Source of the DNA: Anaerolineaceae bacterium | GTDB taxonomy: Bacteria > Chloroflexota > Anaerolineae > Anaerolineales > Anaerolineaceae | NCBI GenBank assembly: GCA_030620065.1 | Contig: JAUXFJ010000017.1 | Span: forward strand, 1 to 12,693 | DNA length: 12,693 nt | Reading direction: 5' to 3' | Part shown: positions 7,003 to 12,693 of the stretch, piece by piece | Position numbering within the stretch: the stretch's first letter is position 1 | Layout of the letters: each line of letters begins with the position of its first letter | Made by a program: the position numbers and the translations under genes | Notes under the pieces: generated by a model | Told to the model about the DNA's origin: nothing | The model's input: the letters and a program-made list of their open reading frames with translations, nothing else | Database searches by the model: none

Positions 7003-7940
7003 CTCTCGTCCTCTATGTCTCGCAATGTCTCCAGGTAAATTTCTTCCAATGAATGGCGAAGCTCACCGACAAATTGGATATCTGCACCAACTTTGACCAA
7101 ACAGCGCACGATCTCAGGATTATCACGGTCAGGGTTTTCCAAACTAACCACCAACCTTTCACTTATAGCCCGCGCTTCTTTGACAAAAGGCAGCGCACTT
7201 ACTACTTTCACCCATTTTGAGTTCAGCTCCCGCAGATGGAATACTACTTTCCTGCCGTACAGGCGCTGGCGCAGTGCCGCAGGTGTATCCACCGCGATCA
7301 AACGCTGTTTAATAATGCCAATCCGGTCGCATAAGCGATCTGCTTCGTCCAGATTATGCGTGCATATGAAAATCGTCCGCCCGCGTGCTTTCAAGCTTTC
7401 AATAAAATCACGCACCATCTTGGCTGCTTCTGGATCCAATCCACTCGTCGGTTCGTCCATAAAAAGCACCTTGGGGTCGTGCAGTAATGCACGTGCGATT
7501 GCCAGCTTTTGGCGCATTCCTTTTGAAAAACTGCCCACCGGGTCTTGGCGCCGCCCCCATAAACCCAGCATTTGCAGGAATTTTCTCACTTGACCAGGCA
7601 CATCTTCAACGTCATATAAACTTGCGAAGATGCTCAGGTTTTTCTCGGCACTCAGACGTTCGTACATCCCCGGGCTTTCAGTCAATATACCAACACATTT
7701 GCGGATCGCACGGTTTTCCTTCCCCAGTTCCAAACCATTCACGCTGGCTCTTCCACGTGTCGGTGCGATCAAGCCCGTCAACATGCGCACAGTTGTAGTT
7801 TTACCTGCACCGTTAGGTCCCAAGAAGCCAAAAACCTCACCTTCCTTGACTGAAAGGTGCAGCGACTCCACTGCCACAATCTCTTCTTTGCCCTTCTTAC
7901 CAATTTTAAATACTTTAGTTAGATCTTCTGTAACAATCAT
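6999..7940 (-). CDS. ABC transporter ATP-binding protein
   Basis: The motor subunit of the exporter, 313 residues. Walker A GPNGAGKT is at 41-48, the signature SFSKGMRQK at 137-145, Walker B VLFMDEP at 158-164, the D-loop SGLDPE at 166-171 and the switch histidine at H195. At the usual Q-loop position the sequence reads GILTESPG (about 84-91), with no glutamine. E88 stands there instead, as seen in some ABC-2 subfamilies. Residues about 220-313 form a C-terminal extension of mixed strands typical of ABC-2 ATPases. AAGGAAAG just before the ATG is a good ribosome site. The 200-base gap upstream holds a possible TAGAAT -10 box (7990-7985) but no convincing -35, so the promoter is unassigned. Confidence 0.93.
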   Translation of the reverse strand: MIVTEDLTKVFKIGKKGKEEIVAVESLHLSVKEGEVFGFLGPNGAGKTTTVRMLTGLIAPTRGRASVNGLELGKENRAIRKCVGILTESPGMYERLSAEKNLSIFASLYDVEDVPGQVRKFLQMLGLWGRRQDPVGSFSKGMRQKLAIARALLHDPKVLFMDEPTSGLDPEAAKMVRDFIESLKARGRTIFICTHNLDEADRLCDRIGIIKQRLIAVDTPAALRQRLYGRKVVFHLRELNSKWVKVVSALPFVKEARAISERLVVSLENPDRDNPEIVRCLVKVGADIQFVGELRHSLEEIYLETLRDIEDER

Positions 7941-8140
7941 AAACTTTCCTTACTCTTTCCAAGCTCCAAATAAATGATCAATGCATTCTATGATGAAAAG
8001 ACATCTTTTTAATTCAATGCCCATTCTTTATAATAACACTTCCAAACCATCAGCTTGCTTCCACATCCCCACTAAATGATGCAAACCTGCCAATTATATT
8101 GACTTCGCTCCCAGTTATGTCCTTGAATAATAAATCCCTC

Positions 8141-8791
8141 TCATATTTCAACAGTTTTTGTTATCCAATAGGCAGCAATACCAAAAGCAACTGCTGCATT
8201 TAGCGATCCCTTTTCCCCGCGCATCGGAATGTATAAAACAGTCTCGCATATCTCCATCAATCCCGGGTCAACGCCTGTAATTTCATTGCCGACAATCAAA
8301 ACTGTCAGCCGCCCATCCTCGGGTTTTGTTTGATAGTGATACAGCGGGATTGCATCCTGAGTGCATTCTAAGGCAATTAACCGGGCACCCCTCTCCTGAA
8401 GCAGCGCGGCTGCATCCAATGCATTAGCATGGTAGTTCCAGGGCACGTTCTCTTCAGCCCCCAAAGCGGTCTTGCTGATCTTATCATTACTGTCAGGCAT
8501 TGGTGTGATCCCGCATAAGTACAGATGACCCAAACCCGCTCCGTCAGCCGTTCGGAACATTGCCCCAACGTTAAAGCTGCTGCGGATGTTATCTAACAAT
8601 CCTGCCGCGCCCGCGCCCTTTTGTGGCTCCACTACACCACAACCCGCTTGTTCAAGCACTTCTTCTACCAGTACCGTCGGTGCACCACAGCGCGGACAGT
8701 AAGCACCGCTGTGCATCTGCGGGTTAAGTGGAAAACGTAAGCGACATTCTGCATCACTGCATTCTCGCACCTGAAATCTACTCGCTGCCAT
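8141..8791 (-). CDS. SpoU/TrmH-family RNA 2'-O-methyltransferase with N-terminal zinc knuckle
   Basis: A 216-residue knotted SPOUT methyltransferase, expected to transfer a methyl group from S-adenosylmethionine to a ribose 2'-OH in tRNA or rRNA. Motif 1 is LLDNIRSSFNVGAMFRTADG (65-84) with N68 and R80. Motif 2 is VLIVGNEITGVDPG (164-177). Motif 3 is YIPMRGEKGSLNAAVAFG (187-204) with N198. The knot is therefore complete. In front lies an unusual module with C11, C16, C32 and C35 (CSDAEC and CPRCG), which looks like a small zinc knuckle that could help grip RNA. It is not part of the core fold. A GAGGG ribosome site sits about six bases before the ATG. The exact RNA target is not determinable here. 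Confidence 0.88.
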   Translation of the reverse strand: MAASRFQVRECSDAECRLRFPLNPQMHSGAYCPRCGAPTVLVEEVLEQAGCGVVEPQKGAGAAGLLDNIRSSFNVGAMFRTADGAGLGHLYLCGITPMPDSNDKISKTALGAEENVPWNYHANALDAAALLQERGARLIALECTQDAIPLYHYQTKPEDGRLTVLIVGNEITGVDPGLMEICETVLYIPMRGEKGSLNAAVAFGIAAYWITKTVEI

Positions 8792-8854
8792 TTAAACCCT
8801 CGCTCTACTTCCTTCATACACCTGGAGAAATTATTCTTGCAGTCATTTATTACT

Positions 8855-8883
8855 GATAAACATTCCGCAATCTTAAATGTCAA
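8855..8883 (-). promoter_or_regulatory. possible promoter of the SpoU-family methyltransferase gene
   Basis: The minus strand carries a perfect TTGACA (8883-8878). Seventeen bases on is TTTATC (8860-8855), a poor -10 match. A one-base shift gives TTATCA, which is no better. The exact -35 box and its position about 60-90 bases before the gene support a promoter, but the weak -10 box keeps this tentative. Confidence 0.4.
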
Positions 8884-8888
8884 ACGCC

Positions 8889-8922
8889 TGGATGAGGGGG
8901 GCACCCAGACGTCTGGCATCCA
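8889..8922. repeat. 12-bp perfect palindrome nested in a longer stem
   Basis: CCAGACGTCTGG at 8905-8916 is its own reverse complement. It is enclosed by TGGATG (8889-8894) and CATCCA (8917-8922), which pair with each other. It lies about 22 bases upstream of the candidate -35 box of the methyltransferase gene and is not followed by a T run on either strand. A regulator binding site therefore fits better than a terminator. Confidence 0.5.
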
Positions 8923-8999
8923 TAATTTATCATAGGTTCAATAAAAATGCAAGTCTTTATTGAGTGCCTTAATGTTGTACATCTTGCAGAACATTATAT

Positions 9000-9024
9000 A
9001 AAAGGCTACTTCAATAGCCTTTTT
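9000..9024 (-). terminator. rho-independent terminator, bidirectional in form
   Basis: AAAAGGCTA (9000-9008) pairs with TAGCCTTTT (9015-9023) around a CTTCAA loop. The stem is nine perfect base pairs. The A/T tract on either side gives a U run in both reading directions. It lies about 200 bases after the stop of the SCP2-membrane gene and best serves as the end of the PadR operon. Confidence 0.82.
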
Positions 9025-9223
9025 ATTATTGGGTAGTTGATGGAGATTGATAGTGCCTGCAAGGTAAAAACAACAAACTTATGATCCAAAGTTATTGACA
9101 TGTTACCTGCTGCATATACTAGCATCCATTGTATCTATTGTCTCCATAGTTTCACATGAGAATTGCATCAAACATAAGCGGGAAAGATTATTAAGTTATA
9201 AACATCGCCTTATATGCTAATCT

Positions 9224-10291
9224 TTACAAAAGAATCAACAAACATATTTCAATAACCGCTGCTAAAATACCGATGCTTGCAATTACCTTGAATCTTGCAA
9301 TTGATCTCTCAAAATCATTCACTTTCAATTCCAACGCTTTCTTTTGATAATAATCCGTAAGGATATAAGCTGGAACCATTAAAAGGTAGCGAATAACTAT
9401 TAATGAAACCATTAACACAACCGATACATCGCGTACAAGTATTGCAGCAATTCCAAAATACGTGGATAAGAGGAACTCCCAACCCCACATCAGTGTGATA
9501 ATTGCATTAGGATAAATGAACATGCTGTTTTTCCACAGCGCTTTGATATATCCCCATTTGGAATACTCTCCACAAAGAGGCACTCGATCAAATAAAAGCG
9601 TGGAAAACCAAAGCATGCCCATCACAATTGAACTGTAAAGTGATCCCCACTTTGAGAAAAAAGATGGACTTACAAGTAACATTACTGCAGAAAAAGCAAA
9701 GAACCCCAACCCTCCCCACTCCATCCAGGTTGGCTTGTTATATCTAGTGCGGTAGATAACAAGCACAATTGAAAGGATTAAGGGTATGCCAATACTTATC
9801 CAGGTGTTTAGATTTGGAATATCAAAAGTCGACCAATGTAGAATCCAGGGAATAAACGCAATTGACATCCAGGTCATACCTTTTATGGCTAATGGACCTG
9901 CGGGTCGTTGTTCTGGTGGAGCTTTATAATCATCCAAGGCATCACCAGATTCAGATTCAAGCATGAACAAGCTGTTCAACTTCATGAGGAGACTGATGTC
10001 CCCTTCAGCTTTATAAAGCTCTTTAAATAATGCGTCCTGTCCGTCAAGTTCACCCAGACTTATTTTTTTCCAAACCCCAGAGGGGGTAATAATCGTCAGG
10101 GTGGGATTAGGCAGTTCTCCACGATGAAACGTGCAATCCTTGTTTTCAATACGCAGGTAATATTCTCCTGGTTCTTTACCGCTGACAATGAACTGAATAA
10201 CTGCCTGCACACCCTCTGCAGCAGAGGGGTTGAAAGTCAGTGTCATGCCCTCTATGGTTTGACGTATGTTCAAGTTAGCTGGCGTTTTCAT
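9224..10291 (-). CDS. SCP2 sterol-carrier-like domain fused to a multi-pass membrane domain
   Basis: A 355-residue two-part protein. Residues 1-115 form an SCP2-like lipid-binding domain: EGMTLTFNP at 14-22, LTIITPSGVWKKIS at 65-78, GELDGQDALF at 80-89 and SLLMKL at 100-105. A short hydrophilic linker, rich in Pro and Gln, follows. Residues about 138-355 contain roughly seven hydrophobic helices (near 138-153, 163-181, 191-209, 217-234, 256-286, 289-312, 335-355), and the chain ends inside the last one. I do not recognise the membrane domain. The N-terminal domain is a clear paralogue of the preceding gene's product, with about half of the aligned positions identical by eye. The ATG lies inside that gene with a 17-base overlap and a weak ribosome site, suggesting coupled translation. 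A role in moving or sensing a hydrophobic ligand at the membrane is inference. Confidence 0.75.
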   Translation of the reverse strand: MKTPANLNIRQTIEGMTLTFNPSAAEGVQAVIQFIVSGKEPGEYYLRIENKDCTFHRGELPNPTLTIITPSGVWKKISLGELDGQDALFKELYKAEGDISLLMKLNSLFMLESESGDALDDYKAPPEQRPAGPLAIKGMTWMSIAFIPWILHWSTFDIPNLNTWISIGIPLILSIVLVIYRTRYNKPTWMEWGGLGFFAFSAVMLLVSPSFFSKWGSLYSSIVMGMLWFSTLLFDRVPLCGEYSKWGYIKALWKNSMFIYPNAIITLMWGWEFLLSTYFGIAAILVRDVSVVLMVSLIVIRYLLMVPAYILTDYYQKKALELKVNDFERSIARFKVIASIGILAAVIEICLLILL

Positions 10292-10646
10292 TTTTTGATT
10301 TAATCTCTTTGTCAGCTGTTTCGAACAATTTATCTAGTTTCATTAGGAGACTGAAGTCTCCCTTAACTTTATACTTGCCGCTCATGAATGCCGCCTGACC
10401 ATCTAGTTCACCCGTACTGATTGCTTTCCAGATTTCAGAAGCAGTATAGATTGTCAAGTTGGGTTTTTCTGCTGTTCCCACACTGAACTTGCATTCCCCA
10501 TTTTCTATATGCAAGAAGTAATCGCCGGGCTCTTCACCGGTCAAACAAAACTGAATGTCAGCAGTCAACTCACCAGCTGCTTCAGGATTGAAGGTCAAAG
10601 TCATTCCTTCGAGAATCTCTTTTACGCATAATTTTCTTATATCCAT
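10275..10646 (-). CDS. stand-alone SCP2 sterol-carrier-like protein
   Basis: A soluble single-domain protein of 123 residues in the SCP2 fold, a hydrophobic tunnel that binds lipids, sterols or fatty acyl chains. Family features are EGMTLTFNPEAAGE, the IENGECKF strand, LTIYTASEIWKAIS, GELDGQAAFMSGKYKVKGD and SLLMKL. No signal peptide or membrane segment is seen, and the C-terminus is a charged Lys/Glu/Asn tail. The start is set at ATG 10646 because AGAGAGG (10661-10655) sits eight bases upstream. A GTG three codons earlier (10655) overlaps that ribosome site and is unlikely. The gene follows the flavoprotein gene by about 30 bases and overlaps the next gene. The two SCP2 proteins look like products of a tandem duplication, one of which acquired a membrane domain. 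Confidence 0.8.
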   Translation of the reverse strand: MDIRKLCVKEILEGMTLTFNPEAAGELTADIQFCLTGEEPGDYFLHIENGECKFSVGTAEKPNLTIYTASEIWKAISTGELDGQAAFMSGKYKVKGDFSLLMKLDKLFETADKEIKSKNENAS

Positions 10647-10678
10647 AGTTTTCACCTCTCTCAGTAATTAATTATTTT

Positions 10679-11413
10679 CTAATGCTTCTTTTCATCTTCG
10701 GTTTTCATCTTCCAGTATGCATTTGCCATTTCATAAAAGTCCTCTTTGCTCCCTGGAAAAAGGTTTTGTCTAAGTTGATTTCTCAAATCTTCCTCTACCC
10801 CCCCTTTAAGCACCAACTGCTCTCCTGCTCTTTGTACCAGCCCGTAATACGACTTGAACAATCCTTGCATACCATAATTGCTAAGAGCTTCAGCGCTGGG
10901 ACGTAAGATTTCTCCCAAGTACTCCATATTCGCCATCCTTGCAAACTGCTTAAATGTAGCCACTAACGAGTCAAAATGTTCGAATTCCGGGAATCCGCAG
11001 GGAGATATCAAAAACATCTTCTCCGGTAAATCATATCTAGATGGATGTGTGGTCAGGTTTTCGATCTTTGGATGCGGGATTAGCTCCGGATTCAGTCGGG
11101 GAATCAACCTATCCAAGAAAGTCTTCATTATCCCGGACATGGAAAATACATACAGGGGCGTTCCGAAAATAATCAGATCAGATTTGTTGAATTTTTCAAT
11201 CACTTCTGACATTGAGTCTTTATGAACACAAACACCAGGTGTTTTGAGCCAGCATGTATAACATCCCAGGCAAGATTTCAATTTCAATTTCTGGATATGA
11301 ATTACCTCAGTTTCTGCCCCTGCCGACTGCATTCCTTTCAGGAATGGCTTTAAAATATGGTAGGTGCTACTTCTTTCAGCTCTGGGTGATCCATTAAGCG
11401 CAAGAACTTTCAT
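10679..11413 (-). CDS. flavodoxin-fold NAD(P)H-dependent oxidoreductase with four-cysteine motif
   Basis: A 244-residue protein of the NADPH-dependent FMN reductase / iron-sulfur flavoprotein superfamily. The FMN phosphate loop is ALNGSPRAERSSTYHIL (5-21), and the second flavin loop is FGTPLYVFSMSG (83-94). Between them lies C48-x2-C51-x2-C54-x7-C62 (SCLGCYTCWLKTPGVC), which matches the CX2CX2CX4-7C pattern of archaeal Isf proteins that bind a 4Fe-4S cluster. Many relatives keep these cysteines without a proven cluster, so cluster binding is inferred. A long C-terminal part (about 150-244) is helical and may cap the active site. The ribosome site GGAG five bases before the ATG is strong. The gene lies 20 bases after the PadR gene, so electron transfer or quinone/nitro reduction under PadR control is plausible. 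Confidence 0.82.
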   Translation of the reverse strand: MKVLALNGSPRAERSSTYHILKPFLKGMQSAGAETEVIHIQKLKLKSCLGCYTCWLKTPGVCVHKDSMSEVIEKFNKSDLIIFGTPLYVFSMSGIMKTFLDRLIPRLNPELIPHPKIENLTTHPSRYDLPEKMFLISPCGFPEFEHFDSLVATFKQFARMANMEYLGEILRPSAEALSNYGMQGLFKSYYGLVQRAGEQLVLKGGVEEDLRNQLRQNLFPGSKEDFYEMANAYWKMKTEDEKKH

Positions 11414-11433
11414 TTTTTCTCCTTTTCCAATTT

Positions 11434-11997
11434 TTATGATCTTTCCTTCATTTTATTTCTTATGACTTCCATCGTATCTTCAAGATATTTAACATAAGTA
11501 CGTTCATAAGCTTCGCCAAACTGACGAGAGAGTTCCCACAGCATACCTTCGCGTTCCAACCCTGTTTCTTTGATTATTCCCTGCACATAGGCAGCAGTTT
11601 CATGCTGGTACTCAAATAGTCTCTTCCTGTGAAGGGTTAATGAGAAACTCAAATGCTCAAGGATCTTTTCTTTCTCCAAAATACCTGAAAAGAAAAAATG
11701 TAGCAAGCCAAGGTCCTTGGTGGGCGTAAGTTGAATGATTGGATCCTCAAGCCATTTAAGAAAAGCTGCGCTCCCTTTCTCCGTGATAGCATAGACTTTT
11801 TTATCTGGCTTGCCATCCTGTGGAACATCGACAGACTGAACAAATCCATCCGCCAGCATTTTCTTTAATGTGGGATAGATCTGACCAAGATGCGCATGCC
11901 AGAAGAACTGAGTCGAGTTGTCCATATGCTTCTTCAGGTCATAACCTGTTTGAGGCCCATAATTTAGAAATCCTAGTAAAGTGAATTTTAGGGACAC
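11434..11997 (-). CDS. PadR-family transcriptional regulator
   Basis: A 187-residue repressor-like protein. Residues 1-80 are the winged helix of PadR: LLGFLNYGPQTGYDLKKHM, then HLGQIYPTLKKMLADGFV as the recognition region, and the wing ending in KKVYAITEKGSAAFLKWL. Residues about 95-180 are the helical dimerisation region typical of longer PadR proteins (Vir-act alpha C type). The start is GTG at 11997, preceded by AGAGG about seven bases upstream. An ATG five bases earlier is out of frame. It is the first gene of the flavoprotein-SCP2-SCP2/membrane operon. A palindrome over the start point suggests autoregulation. PadR proteins typically release DNA on binding a small hydrophobic or aromatic ligand, which fits lipid-binding neighbours, but the ligand is unknown. 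Confidence 0.9.
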   Translation of the reverse strand: MSLKFTLLGFLNYGPQTGYDLKKHMDNSTQFFWHAHLGQIYPTLKKMLADGFVQSVDVPQDGKPDKKVYAITEKGSAAFLKWLEDPIIQLTPTKDLGLLHFFFSGILEKEKILEHLSFSLTLHRKRLFEYQHETAAYVQGIIKETGLEREGMLWELSRQFGEAYERTYVKYLEDTMEVIRNKMKERS

Positions 11998-12022
11998 AAC
12001 ATACCTCTTATGTAATACTGTT

Positions 12023-12040
12023 TATATAATGTTTTATATA
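12023..12040. promoter_or_regulatory. candidate PadR operator
   Basis: TATATAA (12023-12029) and TTATATA (12034-12040) are perfect inverted repeats separated by TGTT. The site covers the expected transcription start and the bases just after the -10 box, where a bound repressor would block RNA polymerase. The arms are pure A/T and short, so chance occurrence in this AT-rich leader is a real possibility. Confidence 0.45.
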
Positions 12041-12045
12041 TCAAT

Positions 12046-12074
12046 ATAATAGTATACTTCTTGCTTTTTGTCAA
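12046..12074 (-). promoter_or_regulatory. near-consensus sigma70 promoter of the PadR operon
   Basis: The minus strand shows a perfect TTGACA (12074-12069), a 17-base spacer and TATTAT (12051-12046), a five-of-six match to TATAAT. Transcription should begin near 12039, giving a leader of about 40 bases before the GTG start of the padR-like gene. It is the strongest promoter in the window, which is what a repressed operon often has. Confidence 0.75.
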
Positions 12075-12131
12075 TATCTTTTAACGATTATAGTTTTGAT
12101 GAATAACCCCCCTCTACTCACTATCTTCAGT

Positions 12132-12693
12132 TTACTGAGTGACCTGCCCGGTTGCTGTGCATAAAGCAGGAAAATGGTATCCCTGGATTCTTAGCTCATG
12201 CAAAATCAACCCCAGTGCTTTTACCGTCTCTGAGCGGTCCTTACCCCCATCGTGCATGAGTATAATTGCGCCCGGTTTGACCTTATCCATTACAGTTTTC
12301 ACAATCGCCTCAGCTTTTAATCCTGTCCAATCTAATGTATCCAGACTCCACATGGACACATCATATTGCAATCTGTAGGCATAAGTCCATACATTCCCGT
12401 TCACATTCCCATAAGGCGGTCGTACGCACAATCCAACTTGTTGTTCAAGATCTGGATATGGTGTCAGGATCTCACGCACCGCATTTTCCGTATCTTTTAG
12501 CTCGTAATAAAAACCCTGCCATGAAAGTTCGCTGAGACTGACATGGTTGTAGCTATGATTCGCGATCATCTGTCCCGCCTGCGCCATCTGCAGGATCACT
12601 TCTGGATAAGTTTTGACGCTCCGCCCAACCACAAAGAAGGTAGCCTTAGCATTGTGCCGCACCAATATATCCAGTACCAAGGGTGTCCAGTCA
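12132..12693 (-). CDS. polysaccharide deacetylase (NodB domain), C-terminal part, cut by the window edge
   Basis: A carbohydrate esterase family 4 enzyme that removes acetyl groups from N-acetylated sugars in peptidoglycan or other polysaccharides. The frame stays open to the right edge (DWTPLVLDIL precedes KATFFVVG), so the true start and the first catalytic motif (TFDDGP in the family) lie outside. A TTG at 12680 is not the real start. Later motifs are intact: HSYNH for metal binding, RPPYGNVNG, the DTLDW segment, and ILMHDGG near the C-terminus. The protein ends soon after HFPALCTATGQ. With the metal-binding histidines present it should be active. The gap to the PadR promoter contains no recognisable terminator. 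Confidence 0.9.
   Translation of the reverse strand, partial: DWTPLVLDILVRHNAKATFFVVGRSVKTYPEVILQMAQAGQMIANHSYNHVSLSELSWQGFYYELKDTENAVREILTPYPDLEQQVGLCVRPPYGNVNGNVWTYAYRLQYDVSMWSLDTLDWTGLKAEAIVKTVMDKVKPGAIILMHDGGKDRSETVKALGLILHELRIQGYHFPALCTATGQVTQ

Larger units (their letters stand above)
8792..9223. other. 432-base intergenic region between two transcription units
   Basis: This gap holds, from low to high coordinates, the leader and candidate promoter of the methyltransferase gene, the nested palindrome, and the hairpin terminator. Between 9031 and 9223 I see only AT-rich sequence. There is no gene with a credible start, ribosome site and codon pattern on either strand, and no tRNA-like fold. 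Confidence 0.6.

Noticed and set aside
9082..9111. Plus-strand TTGACA followed by TATACT in the gap after the SCP2-membrane gene
   Set aside because: The spacing is only 14 bases and no plus-strand gene follows, so a working promoter is unlikely.
10653..10655. GTG at 10655 as the start of the stand-alone SCP2 protein
   Set aside because: The GTG overlaps the AGAGAGG ribosome site; the ATG at 10646 has ideal eight-base spacing.
12083..12131. Terminator after the deacetylase gene
   Set aside because: A CAGT/ACTG mini-dyad near the stop has only four pairs and no T run; no hairpin of useful strength is seen.
12680..12693. TTG at 12680 as the start of the polysaccharide deacetylase
   Set aside because: The frame continues to the window edge with DWTP, and the family's first motif would lie further upstream, so the gene is simply cut.

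Overview
The window reads as a stretch of bacterial chromosome in which every supported gene lies on the minus strand. So the genes are read here from high to low coordinates. The likely source is a Chloroflexota bacterium of the Anaerolineae type. The basis is the family combination: a Ycf45/SpoIIIAA-like R3H ATPase beside thymidylate kinase, pdxS-pdxT, a DsbA-like lipoprotein with a 'DW-x-KG' lead-in, and a zinc-ribbon membrane protein paired with an ABC-2 exporter. This is inference from remembered family resemblance, not a search. No rRNA, tRNA, CRISPR array, IS element or phage gene was found.

Layout from the right edge. (1) 12132-12693 is the C-terminal part of a NodB-type polysaccharide deacetylase whose start lies outside the window. 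(2) 9224-12074 is a compact four-gene unit: a near-consensus promoter with a palindrome at its start point, a PadR-family repressor, a flavodoxin-fold oxidoreductase with a four-cysteine motif, a stand-alone SCP2 lipid-binding protein, and a second SCP2 domain fused to a multi-pass membrane domain. It ends at a strong hairpin terminator at 9000-9024. (3) 8141-8791 is a SpoU/TrmH-family RNA methyltransferase with an N-terminal zinc knuckle, with its own promoter and a perfect 12-bp palindrome upstream. (4) 5413-7940 is a three-gene ABC-2 transporter unit: ATPase, permease, and a secreted-Ig/TM/zinc-ribbon protein. (5) 2867-5302 is the vitamin B6 unit: promoter, pdxS, pdxT, and an unrecognised protein whose start appears to be an ATA codon overlapping the pdxT stop. 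(6) 429-2708 holds the R3H ATPase and tmk. (7) 1-336 is the N-terminal part of a DsbA-like lipoprotein cut by the left edge.

Most of the window is ordinary housekeeping. PdxS and PdxT together make pyridoxal 5'-phosphate from glutamine, ribose 5-phosphate and glyceraldehyde 3-phosphate. Tmk makes dTDP. The ABC unit exports or moves an unknown substrate. The part least explained by known pathways is the PadR - flavoprotein - SCP2 - SCP2/membrane operon. It looks like a self-regulated unit that senses and handles a hydrophobic ligand. The most precise sequence-level oddity is the pdxT/downstream-gene junction. There, a single G-to-A change would turn an ATGA start/stop overlap into ATAA, keeping the pdxT stop while removing the canonical start of the next gene.
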